From CANMIH01 sp049116335 (lineage in GTDB: Bacteria; Pseudomonadota; Alphaproteobacteria; Rhodobacterales; Rhodobacteraceae): a DNA stretch of 64,000 nucleotides. Of the stretch, positions 49,662 to 58,812 are shown piece after piece (position 1 is the stretch's first letter; each line of letters starts with the position of its first letter). The notes below the pieces were generated by a model, which was not told the DNA's origin, did no database searches, and saw nothing but the letters and a program-made list of their open reading frames with translations. The DNA is taken from assembly GCA_049116335.1 (NCBI GenBank), contig JAGDYZ010000018.1, positions 49,724 through 113,723 of the forward strand, written 5' to 3'. The translations under genes were made by a program, and so were the position numbers.

Positions 49662-51998
49662 TCAGGCGCCGTAAGGCACCCAGACGGTTTTCACTTCGGT
49701 CGCCGCTTCAAGGAATTCACGCCCCTCACCGGCATCTCCCAACCAGTCACGCGCCAGGCCATTGTTGACCCAGGCGCGTTTGAGGTTCCCGGACGCGCCC
49801 TCATCAATCACACCGCTGATATCCGCCCCAGAGAAGGACCAGACCGCATCCACATCCATGTGCTGTGCCACAGTTGGTGCAAGCTCTGCATGTGACCCGG
49901 TGAGGATATTCACCACACCGCCCGGAACGTCCGAGGTTTCAAGGATCTGATAGAAATCCGTCGCGGCCAGCGGGAAGGCTTCTGAGGCCACAAGCACCAC
50001 ACGGTTGCCCATGGCAATCGCCGGGGCCATCACCGAGATCAGGCCCAGAAGCGGCTGATCATCCGGGCAGAAGCCACCGATCACGCCGCAAGCCTCACGC
50101 AGCCCCATGGCCACGCCCCGCAGCGGCACCGACTTCACCTGACCATCAAACTTATCCGCCCAGGCCGCATAGGTGAACAGACGGCTCACCGCGGCCTCAA
50201 CCTCTGCTTTGCCGGTTTTGCCACCGGTCATGCGATCGATGGTGGCTGCGAACTCATCCGCGCGGGCCATCAGGTTTTCACCAATGTAATAGAGCACCTG
50301 CGCGCGGTTATGCGCGGTTGCGGCGGTCCAGCCTTTGGCACCGCGCGCCGCCTCAACGGCGTTGCGCACATCTTTGCGGTTGGCGATAGGCGCCTGACCG
50401 ATCAGCTTGCCCTGTTTGTCATAGACATTGCGAGCATAGCCGCCATCCGGGCGCGCCTGCTTGCCACCAACATAAAGCTTGGCGGTGCGATCCACGGGCT
50501 GCGGTTCAGCCGCGTCACCAGTGAAGGCCACAACGGGTTTCAGGGCTTTGGCCTTGCCGCTGGGTTTGGTGTAGGCCTGAAGCCCTTCCCAACCGCCTTC
50601 GCGTCCAAAGCCGCTTTCCCGCACGCCACCAAAGCCGGCCGCGGCGTCAAACATATTGGTGCCATTGACCCAGACCACACCTGCCACCAGCTTGGGCGCG
50701 ATGTCGAGCGCGGTATTGATGTTCTCAGACCAAATCGAGGCCGCAAGACCATAGCGGGTGTTGTTCGCCAGCTCGACCACCTCAGCCGGGGTGCGGAAGG
50801 TCGACGAGACCAGTACAGGGCCAAAGATCTCTTCCTGCATCAGATGCGAGGCGGGCGAGAGGCCGGAGATCAACGTCGGTTTATAGAAACAGCCCTCGGG
50901 CAGATCACAGGCCGCCTGATAGACGTCGCCATCCGAACCCGCGACCAGCGCGGCGATGCGCGACTGCTGTTCCGGGTCGACAATCGCCCCTACGTCGATG
51001 CATTTGTCCAGCGGATTGCCGATGCGCAGCTTGTCCATGCGGGCTTTGAGCTTGGCATAAAATGCCTCGGCAATGCCCTCCTGCACCAACAGACGCGAAC
51101 CCGCGCAACAGACCTGCCCCTGATTGAACCAGATCGCATCCACAAGACCTTCGACGGCGCTGTCGATATCGGCGTCTTCGAACACGATGTAGGGCGATTT
51201 GCCCCCCAGCTCGAGTGTGAGCGGAATGCCCCGGCCTGCGGTGGCGCGGCGGATTTTGCGACCTACTTCGGTCGAACCGGTAAAGGCGATCTTGTCAACT
51301 TCAGCGTTGACAATCATCTCGCCCACGGCGCCGTCACCGGTGATGATGTTGACCACACCCTTGGGCAGTCCCGCCTGACGGCAGATGTCGGCAAAGGCCA
51401 GCGCAGTCAGCGAGGTCCATTCCGCAGGTTTCAACACCACGGTGTTGCCCATGGCCAGAGCAGGCGCGACCTTCCACGCCAGCATCAAAAGCGGGAAGTT
51501 CCACGGGATGATCTGACCACAGACCCCCAGCGCCTCACGGCCTGGCAATTCGCTGTCCATCAGCTGGGCCATGCCCGCGTGATAATAGAAATGACGCTGT
51601 GCCAGCGGGATGTCGATGTCGCGGCTTTCGCGGATCGGCTTGCCGTTGTCGAGGGTTTCCAGCACCGCAAACAGGCGGGCATGTTTCTGCAGCAGTCGCG
51701 CCAGAGCGTACATATAGCGCGCCCGCGCCTTGCCGCCGATCTTGGCCCAGCCCGGCTGGGCCGCGCGCGCCGCTTTGACCGCTGCGTCCACATCACCCTG
51801 AGTGGCCTGAGTTAGCGTGGCCAGCACCTCACCGGTGGCCGGGTTGCGGCTGTCAAAACCGTCGCCCGCATAGGTGAAGGTACCGTTGATGAAATGACCA
51901 AAGCGCGCGCCCTGATCGGTGATCCAAGCCAGCGCATCCCCGGCGCTTTCCGGTGCGGGGCCGTAATCCATGGTCTCGAAGATCTCTTTGATGGTCAT
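49662..51998 (-). CDS. ALDH16-type aldehyde dehydrogenase with duplicated C-terminal domain
   Basis: 778 residues, far longer than a typical 480-500-residue ALDH. The first domain is complete: NAD site PWNFPLL and KPAEWTS, FTGSTEVGR, catalytic Glu in LELGGKSP (E263) and Cys in NQGQVCC (C297). The second (about 500-778) repeats the ALDH fold (VGGKQARPDGGYARNVYD, LGLISVMAPAIAMGNRVVL) but lacks both motifs, so it is likely structural. This is the layout of the ALDH16 family. Just downstream of deoC on the same strand; acetaldehyde oxidation is a plausible job. Confidence 0.93.
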   Translation of the reverse strand: MTIKEIFETMDYGPAPESAGDALAWITDQGARFGHFINGTFTYAGDGFDSRNPATGEVLATLTQATQGDVDAAVKAARAAQPGWAKIGGKARARYMYALARLLQKHARLFAVLETLDNGKPIRESRDIDIPLAQRHFYYHAGMAQLMDSELPGREALGVCGQIIPWNFPLLMLAWKVAPALAMGNTVVLKPAEWTSLTALAFADICRQAGLPKGVVNIITGDGAVGEMIVNAEVDKIAFTGSTEVGRKIRRATAGRGIPLTLELGGKSPYIVFEDADIDSAVEGLVDAIWFNQGQVCCAGSRLLVQEGIAEAFYAKLKARMDKLRIGNPLDKCIDVGAIVDPEQQSRIAALVAGSDGDVYQAACDLPEGCFYKPTLISGLSPASHLMQEEIFGPVLVSSTFRTPAEVVELANNTRYGLAASIWSENINTALDIAPKLVAGVVWVNGTNMFDAAAGFGGVRESGFGREGGWEGLQAYTKPSGKAKALKPVVAFTGDAAEPQPVDRTAKLYVGGKQARPDGGYARNVYDKQGKLIGQAPIANRKDVRNAVEAARGAKGWTAATAHNRAQVLYYIGENLMARADEFAATIDRMTGGKTGKAEVEAAVSRLFTYAAWADKFDGQVKSVPLRGVAMGLREACGVIGGFCPDDQPLLGLISVMAPAIAMGNRVVLVASEAFPLAATDFYQILETSDVPGGVVNILTGSHAELAPTVAQHMDVDAVWSFSGADISGVIDEGASGNLKRAWVNNGLARDWLGDAGEGREFLEAATEVKTVWVPYGA

Positions 51999-52064
51999 GA
52001 GTGGGTCCTTGTCACTCGATAGCCCGCGAGGGGGCCATACCAGAATGTCGTCTTGTGTCGTGGC

Positions 52065-53066
52065 TTAGCCCATTGCATGGCGCCAGCTGGCGGAATAGGC
52101 GCCGGTGACGTGATGCTCGAGTTGCCGTTCAATATCACCTAGCAGCGAAGACGCGCCAAAGCGGAACAGATCAGGGCGCAGCCAACGGTCACCCAGCTCT
52201 TCCTTGACCAGCGCCAGATAGGTCACGGCGTCTTTCGCCTTGGAAATGCCACCGGCGGGTTTGTACCCTACGTAATGACCTGTCGCTTCGTAATAGTCGC
52301 GAATCGCCCGCATCATCACCAGCGACACAGGCAGCGTGGCATTGACGCTTTCCTTGCCGGTCGAGGTCTTGATGAAATCGGCCCCGGCCATCATGCAAAC
52401 CAGCGAGGCTTTGGCCACATTCTGCAATGTGCCAAGCTCACCGGTGGCCAGAATGGCCTTCACATGAGCATCACCACAGGCAACCCGGAAGGCCTTCATT
52501 TCGTCATAGAGACCCTGCCAATCGCCCGACATAACCAACCGACGCGAGATCACGATATCGATCTCTTTAGCGCCTGCTTTGACGCTTTCTTCGATCTCCG
52601 CCACCCGCAGGTGGAACGGCGAGAGGCCCGCAGGAAAGCCGGTCGACACAGCGGCAACAGGCAGGTCTGTGCCTTTCAATGCGTCCACCGCAGTTTCGAT
52701 CATATCGTGATAAACACAAACAGCTCCGACAGTTAGGTCGGGCAAACCGATGGCCTCAAGCAGATCTGCGCGCACCGGCTGGCGTGCTTTGGCGCACAGA
52801 CGCAGCACGCGCCCGGTGGTGTCATCGCCTGACAGGGTTGTCAGATCCATCAAGGAAATGGCCCGCGCCAGCCAAGCCGCCTGATAGTCTTTTTTGACCG
52901 AGCGACGGCCCGGCAATGTGGCGGCACGACGCTCAATCGCCGAACGGTTGGCTCGGGCGCGCATCACCCAATCCATGTCCAGGGCAATGCCCGGATTTCG
53001 CGCAACGTGATCGTGCGCCGTTTCGCCCGACGCATTGGATATGTCGTGAACCTTTAGGTTCTGCAT
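52065..53066 (-). CDS. deoC: Deoxyribose-phosphate aldolase
   Basis: 333 residues, the longer class II form. Schiff-base lysine in VKAILATGEL and the second in YVGYKPAGGIS are both present, as are LMDLTTLSGDD and VCVYHDMIETAV. It splits 2-deoxyribose 5-phosphate into acetaldehyde and glyceraldehyde 3-phosphate. Start at 53066 follows GGAG by 6 bases; an in-frame ATG 16 codons upstream is out of family. Followed by the ALDH gene with a 66-base gap, forming a likely deoxynucleoside catabolic operon. Confidence 0.95.
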   Translation of the reverse strand: MQNLKVHDISNASGETAHDHVARNPGIALDMDWVMRARANRSAIERRAATLPGRRSVKKDYQAAWLARAISLMDLTTLSGDDTTGRVLRLCAKARQPVRADLLEAIGLPDLTVGAVCVYHDMIETAVDALKGTDLPVAAVSTGFPAGLSPFHLRVAEIEESVKAGAKEIDIVISRRLVMSGDWQGLYDEMKAFRVACGDAHVKAILATGELGTLQNVAKASLVCMMAGADFIKTSTGKESVNATLPVSLVMMRAIRDYYEATGHYVGYKPAGGISKAKDAVTYLALVKEELGDRWLRPDLFRFGASSLLGDIERQLEHHVTGAYSASWRHAMG

Positions 53067-53191
53067 GCTCCGCTCCTTCATCAGTTCCGCAGGAGGTGGA
53101 AAGATTTTGTCCAAGTGGTCAAATTATTATCGTCGCATTTGGATAGCAAGCCAAGTCTTACGCTGGTTTTGTGACATGACGGCAGGGCAGC

Positions 53192-54256
53192 TTATGCCGC
53201 CCGGCGTTTGTTTGCCTGTTTGATCCGCTTGCTGTTGCGGTTCTGGAGTTCGTTGAGAACCGCTGTGAGCTCCCCCGGCTCCTCAATGACACCTTGATCG
53301 ATCAACACACCGGATAGGCGCTTGGTGTTTTTCTCAGCCAACACTCCGGCCACACCGGAGTGTAGCCCGATCATTTTTGTACTTGGCTGAGCCGCTTGGG
53401 TCAGCCAGTTGTCGATTTCGGTTTCTGACGACGAAGCATGCACGCCGGTGCTGAGCAAAACGTCGTCCGCAAACACGGCTTCGACCCCGCCGGGATTTGA
53501 GAGGAAGGCATAGGCGTTGAGCATCATGAACTCGGTATAATTGAACACCGGCCAAAGGGCGGCGTTCATGCTGCGGACACTGAACAGCGCTTCGATTGGC
53601 CCACGGCGCGCTTCGACATGGGCACAGGCGTCTTTGAGAAACTCGGTCTCAACAACCCAGGGGGTCACAAATTGCGTCAGAGGGGTATAGGCCTGCGCCC
53701 TTGGCGAAAGCCCCACCGCGCGCAGAGACGCCGGGAGCCAGCGGTTGTGCAGTTTGCCAGGCGTCTGCAGATTTGCCTTGGGGCGTCCATCGGGTGCCAC
53801 AAAATCATCCAGCGTCAGGGGGCGCAAAGGAATGTTTTTACAATCGAGAATGACGCAATAGCGCCCGTTGGCCACATATCCCGCCGCCAGCTTCATCGCC
53901 TGCTGTACCGCCCACCCCCAATTCCCTTTCCAACCGGTCCAAACGCGGAAGGGAGCAAACAGATTGGACTGCGCCATCGAAAGTCGGATCCGCTGAGACA
54001 GGTTCAGACGCAGAGACTTTTGGCCGAATATGTCTTCTGGGCCCAAAATACGAAGCTTCTCCCCAAGCTCTCCATAGGCGGCCCGCAAGGGCTCGATCTC
54101 GCGGCGCACCGCATCTTCTTCTCGATCGTTGATCAGGACGAGAATGTCCTCCACAAGGTCGGGCGCAAGATGCTTAGCAAGGCCGCGTGCCTGCAACTTC
54201 AGCAGGGGCACTTCACCGGAGTGAACGACCGTTACGAAAGAAAATGGCTTCGTCAT
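53192..54256 (-). CDS. DUF6492-like protein (glycosyltransferase-like)
   Basis: 354 residues, no signal peptide. An N-terminal beta-alpha segment (FSFVTVVHSGEVPLLKLQARGLAKHL, then ILVLINDRE) and CVILDCKNIPLRP resemble the GT-A start and DXD-like region of DUF6492 proteins, which are found near surface polysaccharide genes. No confident activity. Start at 54256 sits 6 bases after AAGGA; an ATG three bases earlier is an alternative. Standalone between the ArsR-type and deoC genes. Confidence 0.68.
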   Translation of the reverse strand: MTKPFSFVTVVHSGEVPLLKLQARGLAKHLAPDLVEDILVLINDREEDAVRREIEPLRAAYGELGEKLRILGPEDIFGQKSLRLNLSQRIRLSMAQSNLFAPFRVWTGWKGNWGWAVQQAMKLAAGYVANGRYCVILDCKNIPLRPLTLDDFVAPDGRPKANLQTPGKLHNRWLPASLRAVGLSPRAQAYTPLTQFVTPWVVETEFLKDACAHVEARRGPIEALFSVRSMNAALWPVFNYTEFMMLNAYAFLSNPGGVEAVFADDVLLSTGVHASSSETEIDNWLTQAAQPSTKMIGLHSGVAGVLAEKNTKRLSGVLIDQGVIEEPGELTAVLNELQNRNSKRIKQANKRRAA

Positions 54257-54342
54257 CATAGATCCTTGCACATGGTAGGCCTTTGCCCCCTTAGGACAAA
54301 ATCCCGTTTTACACTAGGCCCGGTGCAACCGGCGCTGGCATA

Positions 54343-55044
54343 TCAATCCAATGCCGTCTCGGAAGAAATTCGAAACATCTGATCAAAGCACTGCCGCCCG
54401 TTGGGGGTAAATCGCACCACTCGGCTGTTGGCGTCGCGATGCATCCAGCCTCGTTCACTCATCTGCGAAAACAAAGCGCGCCCCAGACTTCCGGCAAGGT
54501 GACTGCGACGCTCGCTCCAATCAAGACAAGATTTGCAAAGCGGCGCACGGGATTTGCGCAGCCTACCCAAATCAATTCCAAACTCTGTGGCCCATGTGGC
54601 GCCGGCTTCGGTCAAAACAGGCTCATCTTGCTCCAGACGAAGATAGGCTGTGGCGAGCAAAGCATCATACATCTGCACGCCACGATCCCCGGCCAGATGG
54701 TTGTAACACACCCGCGCCTCGCGCAGCGCCATCTCTTTAGGGCCTGTGCGCGTGCGCAAGTGCCCTGCTCCGGCGGTGAGCCCCATCAACCCTTCAAGAA
54801 CAGCGGCAACCTGATTTGAGGCCAAAGACACATATTTGTGGCGGCCCTGTCGCCGTGTGACCACGAGCCCCCCGTCTTCCAACCGCGCCAGATGGCTGCT
54901 TGCGGTTTGCGGAGTTATGCCTGCCTCGCTGGCCAGCTCGGTTGCTGTCAGAGCCTTGCCCGACATCAATGCCGTCAAAATATTCGCGCGCGCCGGATCA
55001 CCGATCAGCGCCGCAACCATCGCGATGTTTGGACCTGCTTTCAT
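54343..55044 (-). CDS. ArsR family winged-helix transcriptional regulator
   Basis: 233 residues. The N-terminal wHTH (about 5-90) is ArsR-like (GDPARANILTALMSGKALTATELASEAG, then TPQTASSHLARLEDGGLVV). The C-terminal half is specific to this branch and has CKSCLDWSERRSHLAGSLG, which could bind metal or sense redox. The start (MKAGPN) at 55044 is close to an inverted repeat. Divergent from the NIPSNAP-ABM pair, which it likely represses; inference from layout. Confidence 0.86.
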   Translation of the reverse strand: MKAGPNIAMVAALIGDPARANILTALMSGKALTATELASEAGITPQTASSHLARLEDGGLVVTRRQGRHKYVSLASNQVAAVLEGLMGLTAGAGHLRTRTGPKEMALREARVCYNHLAGDRGVQMYDALLATAYLRLEQDEPVLTEAGATWATEFGIDLGRLRKSRAPLCKSCLDWSERRSHLAGSLGRALFSQMSERGWMHRDANSRVVRFTPNGRQCFDQMFRISSETALD

Positions 55045-55045
55045 A

Positions 55046-55063
55046 CTTCGATCATGGCCGAAG
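55046..55063. promoter_or_regulatory. Candidate ArsR operator
   Basis: CTTCG-N8-CGAAG overlaps the leader of the ArsR-type gene, 2 bases before its start and 66 bases before the divergent NIPSNAP gene. Short (5-bp arms), but in the right place for autoregulation. Confidence 0.3.
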
Positions 55064-55128
55064 CATTGGCGCTGTGCAAGCACCTATACCAGCACCCAAC
55101 CTAGACCTCACTTTCGAAAGGATATTCC

Positions 55129-55452
55129 ATGCTGACCTGTGTCATCCGCTACCAGATCGACCCGACAAAACGGGCTCAATTCGAGCGCTATGCCCAGAAC
55201 TGGGGGCAAGCCATTCCGCGCAATGGGGCCGACTTAATCGGATACTACGCTCCACACGAGGGGTCCAGCACTCTGGCCTACGGCATCTATAACATTGCCA
55301 GCCTTGCGGACTACGAAGCATACCGTGCGCGTTTGGCCCAGGACCCACTCGGGCGCGAAAACTATGAATTTGCGCAGAGCGAGAAGTTCATCTTGCGTGA
55401 AGATCGTACGTTCTTAAAGCTGGCCTCTTCACCACATGGGACAGCCACATGA
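55129..55452 (+). CDS. NIPSNAP family protein
   Basis: 107-residue dimeric alpha/beta-barrel-type protein. The start MLTCVIRYQIDPTKRAQFERYAQNWG is typical of NIPSNAP proteins, whose bacterial functions are mostly unknown. AAAGGA precedes the ATG. Its stop overlaps the next start (ATGA at 55449), so it is coupled to the ABM gene and is probably controlled by the divergent ArsR regulator. Confidence 0.87.
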   Translation: MLTCVIRYQIDPTKRAQFERYAQNWGQAIPRNGADLIGYYAPHEGSSTLAYGIYNIASLADYEAYRARLAQDPLGRENYEFAQSEKFILREDRTFLKLASSPHGTAT

Positions 55453-55793
55453 TCGCCGTTATTTTCGAAGTTCACCCCAAAGACGGGCAAATGGACAGCT
55501 ATCTCGATATCGCCGCCGGCCTGAAAGACGAACTGGCACAGGTGCCTGGCTTCATCTCGGTTGAGCGGTTTCAAAGCTTGGCAAACCCGGAAAAACTTCT
55601 GTCGCTGAGCTTTTTCGAAGATGAGGCAGCGGTAGCCAACTGGCGCACCCGCTCAGATCACCGCGCCGCCCAAAGCAAAGGCCGCGGGGGGATTTTTGAA
55701 GCCTACCGTATACGTGTGGCACAGGTTTTGCGGGACTATACGCTTGAGGAGCGAAACGAGGTTCCCACAGACAGCAAAGCGGCACATCGCTAG
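55449..55793 (+). CDS. Antibiotic biosynthesis monooxygenase (ABM) domain protein
   Basis: 114 residues, a ferredoxin-like ABM domain (AVIFEVHPKDGQMDSYLDIAA, GFISVERFQSL, LSLSFFEDEAAVANWR). This family includes small monooxygenases without cofactors as well as heme-degrading enzymes; no specific substrate can be called. Coupled to the NIPSNAP gene. Ends two bases before the convergent LuxR stop. Confidence 0.88.
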   Translation: MIAVIFEVHPKDGQMDSYLDIAAGLKDELAQVPGFISVERFQSLANPEKLLSLSFFEDEAAVANWRTRSDHRAAQSKGRGGIFEAYRIRVAQVLRDYTLEERNEVPTDSKAAHR

Positions 55794-55794
55794 G

Positions 55795-56529
55795 TCACAA
55801 GAACAGCAATCCCTTTTGCAACGCGATTGCCATTGCCTGCTCTCGCGTTGCAGCCCCCAGAACCTGTCGCGCGGCGGCAAAGTGTTTGCGCACGGCGACT
55901 TCAGTTATCCCGAGCTTTTCTGAGATCCCAACATTTTGATATCCATCCGCCAGCAACGACAATACCTCGCGCTGGCGTACCGTGAGCGCCACCTCAGCCT
56001 GAAGCAACGTGCTGTTTGGCACGCTTTTCACCGGCTCGGTGATGACGATCGACAACAAAGCTGAAAACAGCTTGAGATCGATTGGACTTTGGCGCTGCAT
56101 GTCTACGATATCGGTATCCGAACAAAGCGTGACATAGGTGCCCGGCACATTGGCCTGGCCGAAATGTGTACACATCAAGGTCCTAAGACCAGCACCTTTC
56201 AGACCATGATCGTAGTCATAAGCCCGTTCCGACGGTGCATCCTCGCGCGATAGCTGTCCACTTGCCAACGCCATCGAAGCCGATCCATGGGCTAATTTTG
56301 ACACCAATGGATCAACATCCACATAGCTTTGCGCGATGTATTCTTCGATCCAGTCGGCGGGCATATTTGTGTTCATCCAATGAATGTCCTTCAACGTCCC
56401 ATTGGCTTTCGCGACCAAGACGTTCGTGAACCCCAAGGCTTCACTCAACTTGACCGCCGCCGCCCACCTGGCATCCGGATCCTGCGTTGCGGCGATTTTT
56501 TCAAAGGCGTCTGCAATCAAATTTGTCAT
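55795..56529 (-). CDS. LuxR family regulator with autoinducer-binding domain (solo)
   Basis: 244 residues. The N-terminal autoinducer-binding domain (about 15-165) has the expected aromatic/acidic positions in WIEEYIAQSYVDVDPLV. The C-terminal HTH (LTVRQREVLSLLADGYQNVGIS, then KLGITEVAVRKHF) is typical. No luxI synthase is present, so it may be an orphan (solo) that listens to a signal from elsewhere or from neighbours. Start is ATG at 56529; a TTG two codons earlier is an alternative. Confidence 0.9.
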   Translation of the reverse strand: MTNLIADAFEKIAATQDPDARWAAAVKLSEALGFTNVLVAKANGTLKDIHWMNTNMPADWIEEYIAQSYVDVDPLVSKLAHGSASMALASGQLSREDAPSERAYDYDHGLKGAGLRTLMCTHFGQANVPGTYVTLCSDTDIVDMQRQSPIDLKLFSALLSIVITEPVKSVPNSTLLQAEVALTVRQREVLSLLADGYQNVGISEKLGITEVAVRKHFAAARQVLGAATREQAMAIALQKGLLFL

Positions 56530-56621
56530 TGGCAAGCCGAAACGCTAACTGGAATTCTTCCCTGTTCTCACTTGGAGGAAGACCCCTCGCCCAGAGTACC
56601 AGCCAATACTACTAGGTATAG

Positions 56622-56646
56622 AAAAAGGGGCGCAAAAAGCGCCCCT
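56622..56646 (-). terminator. Intrinsic terminator of aminotransferase gene
   Basis: AGGGGCGC / GCGCCCCT 8-bp stem with a 5-base loop, with T-run in minus sense, 30 bases beyond the stop at 56676. Confidence 0.85.
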
Positions 56647-56675
56647 TAGATGTCTAGTGCAACACAAGTTGTGGA

Positions 56676-57860
56676 TTACATTCCAACTTTGACGATAGCT
56701 TTGGCCAGAATTGGCACGGTCTGCGTGTTCAAACCGGCAATGTTCAGACGCGAATCGCCAACCATGTAGATGGCATGATCCTCGCGCAGCTTCTGCACCA
56801 GCTCAGGGGCTGCGCCCAAACGCGAGAACATGCCACGGTGCTGGGCGATAAAGCCAAAGCGATCCGAACCGGACACACGCTGCAGTTCTGCGGCCATCTG
56901 TTCGCGCAGACCCAGCATCGAGGTGCGTACCTCCTCCAGTTCAGCTGCCCAATCCGCACGCAGAGCCGGATCGTTCAGAACCATGGTCACAACCCGTGCG
57001 CCGTGATCCGGCGGGAACGAAAAGTTCTGACGGTTCAGAAAATTCAGCGACTGCTGGTTCAGCACCTTGCGGCTGCTGTCGCTGCTGATCGCCATCAACA
57101 GGCCAGTGCGCTCGCGGTACACACCGAAGTTCTTCGAGCAGGACGCCGCAATCAGGCATTCCGGCACAGACGAGGCAATCAGGCGCACAGCCTGCGCATC
57201 TTCTTCCAGACCATCGCCAAAGCCCTGATAGGCAATGTCGACCATCGGCGTCGCGCCTTTTTCCAGCAGCAGGTCAATGACCGCTTGCCACTGGGTCAGG
57301 TTCAGGTTGGCACCTGTCGGGTTGTGACAGCAACCATGTACCAGCACCACGTCGTCCGAGGTGACATTGGCCAGATCCGCCATCATGCCATCGAAATCAA
57401 CGCCCCGGGTTTCGCCATCAAAATAGCGGTAGGTGACGGTTTCGATGCCAACATAGTTCAGGATCGACAGGTGGTTGGGCCAGGTCGGATCACTCACAAA
57501 GACGCGGGCCTTTGGGTTGGCCATTTTGATCAATTCAAAGGCCTGACGCACCGCCCCTGTGCCACCGGGTGTGGCGGCCGCGGCGATGTTCTCACGCGCA
57601 ACTGCGTCGCCCAGAACCAGTCCGATCATTGCATCGGCAAAGGCGGGGTCGCCTGCCAGACCGGTATAGGCCTTGCTGTCCTGAATTTCCCACAGCTGCT
57701 TTTCTGCGGCTTTCACCGCGCGCATCACCGGGGTGTTGCCACTGGCGTCTTTATAGACACCAACACCCAGGTCGATCTTCGTCTCGCGTGGGTCTTCGCG
57801 GTACATCTGCATCAGCTGCAGGATCTTATCTGCGGGTTGTTCTTTGAGAGTCTCGAACAT
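56676..57860 (-). CDS. Aromatic-amino-acid/aspartate aminotransferase (class I, PLP)
   Basis: 394 residues, class I PLP aminotransferase like TyrB/AspC. Marks: KIDLGVGVYKDASGNTPVM, CHNPTGANL (NPTG), the Lys in ASCSKNFGVYRERTG for the internal aldimine, and the C-terminal RLNIAG. Substrate preference between aspartate and aromatic amino acids is not clear. Starts one base into the sseA stop (TGATG), with GGAGAAG upstream, so it is coupled to sseA. Terminator follows. Confidence 0.93.
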   Translation of the reverse strand: MFETLKEQPADKILQLMQMYREDPRETKIDLGVGVYKDASGNTPVMRAVKAAEKQLWEIQDSKAYTGLAGDPAFADAMIGLVLGDAVARENIAAAATPGGTGAVRQAFELIKMANPKARVFVSDPTWPNHLSILNYVGIETVTYRYFDGETRGVDFDGMMADLANVTSDDVVLVHGCCHNPTGANLNLTQWQAVIDLLLEKGATPMVDIAYQGFGDGLEEDAQAVRLIASSVPECLIAASCSKNFGVYRERTGLLMAISSDSSRKVLNQQSLNFLNRQNFSFPPDHGARVVTMVLNDPALRADWAAELEEVRTSMLGLREQMAAELQRVSGSDRFGFIAQHRGMFSRLGAAPELVQKLREDHAIYMVGDSRLNIAGLNTQTVPILAKAIVKVGM

Positions 57861-58717
57861 CACTCTTCTCCGGTGGCGACGGGCAGTGTGGGGAATTGCC
57901 CCCACTCGGTCCACGACCCGTCATATAGCGAATGGTCACGCTTGCCGATCAGCTCAAGCGCAAGGCTGAGCACTGCGGCGGTGACGCCCGAACCGCAGGT
58001 GGTGATGGCAGGCTTTGCCAAATCCACACCGGCCGCCTCGAAGGTGGCGCGCAGTGCGGCCTCATCTTTCATGGTGCCGTCGGCTTTGAGCAGCGTGGTA
58101 AAGGGGACGTTTTTCGAACCCGGAATGTGACCGGCCCGCAGTCCTGCGCGCGGCTCTTCCACCTCACCGCGGAACCGTTCCGGGGGGCGGGCATCAATGA
58201 TTTCGGCATCCTGCAGTTTCGCCGCAGCCGACACCTGTGTCACGTCCTTCACCAGATGCGCCTGACGGCGCACCGTCATATGGCGGTCGCGGATCATCGG
58301 TGGCAGATCTTCGATCTCACGGCCCTCGGCCTGCCACTTCGGAAACCCACCATCCAGAACGGCGATATTGTCCTGCCCCATCAGGCGGAACATCCACCAG
58401 ACGCGGGCCGCAGAGAAAAGCCCCATGCCGTCGTAAACCACAACCTGATGGCCATCTCCGACCCCCATGGCCCGGAGGCGTGACATGAACTTTTCAATGG
58501 GCGGCGCCATATGTGGCAATTCGGAGCGATGATCCGACACATCGTCGATGTCAAAATAACGCGCGCCGGGAATATGGGCCGCGTCATACTCGGCCTTGGC
58601 GTCGCGGTTCATCGCCGGAAGGTACCAGCTTGCATCCAGCAACCGCAGGTCCGGATCCTTCAAATGCTGAGCCAACCACTCGGTGGACACCAGTGTTTTG
58701 GGATCATCAAAGGCCAT
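57860..58717 (-). CDS. sseA: 3-mercaptopyruvate sulfurtransferase
   Basis: 285 residues, two rhodanese domains. The inactive first one starts at about residue 10 (STEWLAQHLKDPDLRLLDASWYLP) and the active second one from about 165, with the catalytic Cys in TTCGSGVTA. This CGSGVTA loop marks mercaptopyruvate rather than thiosulfate sulfurtransferase. Together with the aminotransferase downstream, it could convert cysteine via 3-mercaptopyruvate to pyruvate and sulfane sulfur. GGGGGA upstream of the start at 58717. Confidence 0.94.
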   Translation of the reverse strand: MAFDDPKTLVSTEWLAQHLKDPDLRLLDASWYLPAMNRDAKAEYDAAHIPGARYFDIDDVSDHRSELPHMAPPIEKFMSRLRAMGVGDGHQVVVYDGMGLFSAARVWWMFRLMGQDNIAVLDGGFPKWQAEGREIEDLPPMIRDRHMTVRRQAHLVKDVTQVSAAAKLQDAEIIDARPPERFRGEVEEPRAGLRAGHIPGSKNVPFTTLLKADGTMKDEAALRATFEAAGVDLAKPAITTCGSGVTAAVLSLALELIGKRDHSLYDGSWTEWGQFPTLPVATGEE

Positions 58718-58777
58718 GTCGCTTCCCCCCAGAAAATAGACGTTTGATGAATAGGCCCGGGCGGCAGTTCATGCAAG

Positions 58778-58803
58778 TCGGGCAGACACCTTTGCCTGCC
58801 CGA
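58778..58803. other. Hairpin after glycine-rich protein gene
   Basis: TCGGGCAG / CTGCCCGA 8-bp stem, 10-base loop, about 10 bases beyond the stop of the 58813 gene. T-run occurs on the plus side, so as a terminator it points away from the nearest gene; role unclear. Confidence 0.45.
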
Positions 58804-58812
58804 TTTTCACAA

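Noticed and set aside
50310..51815. 501-codon plus-strand frame opposite the ALDH16-type gene
   Set aside because: Shadow of the aldehyde dehydrogenase; low-complexity His/Arg-rich translation, no start signal.
56775..58130. 451-codon plus-strand frame opposite the aminotransferase and sseA
   Set aside because: Runs across two real, coupled genes on the other strand; no domain.
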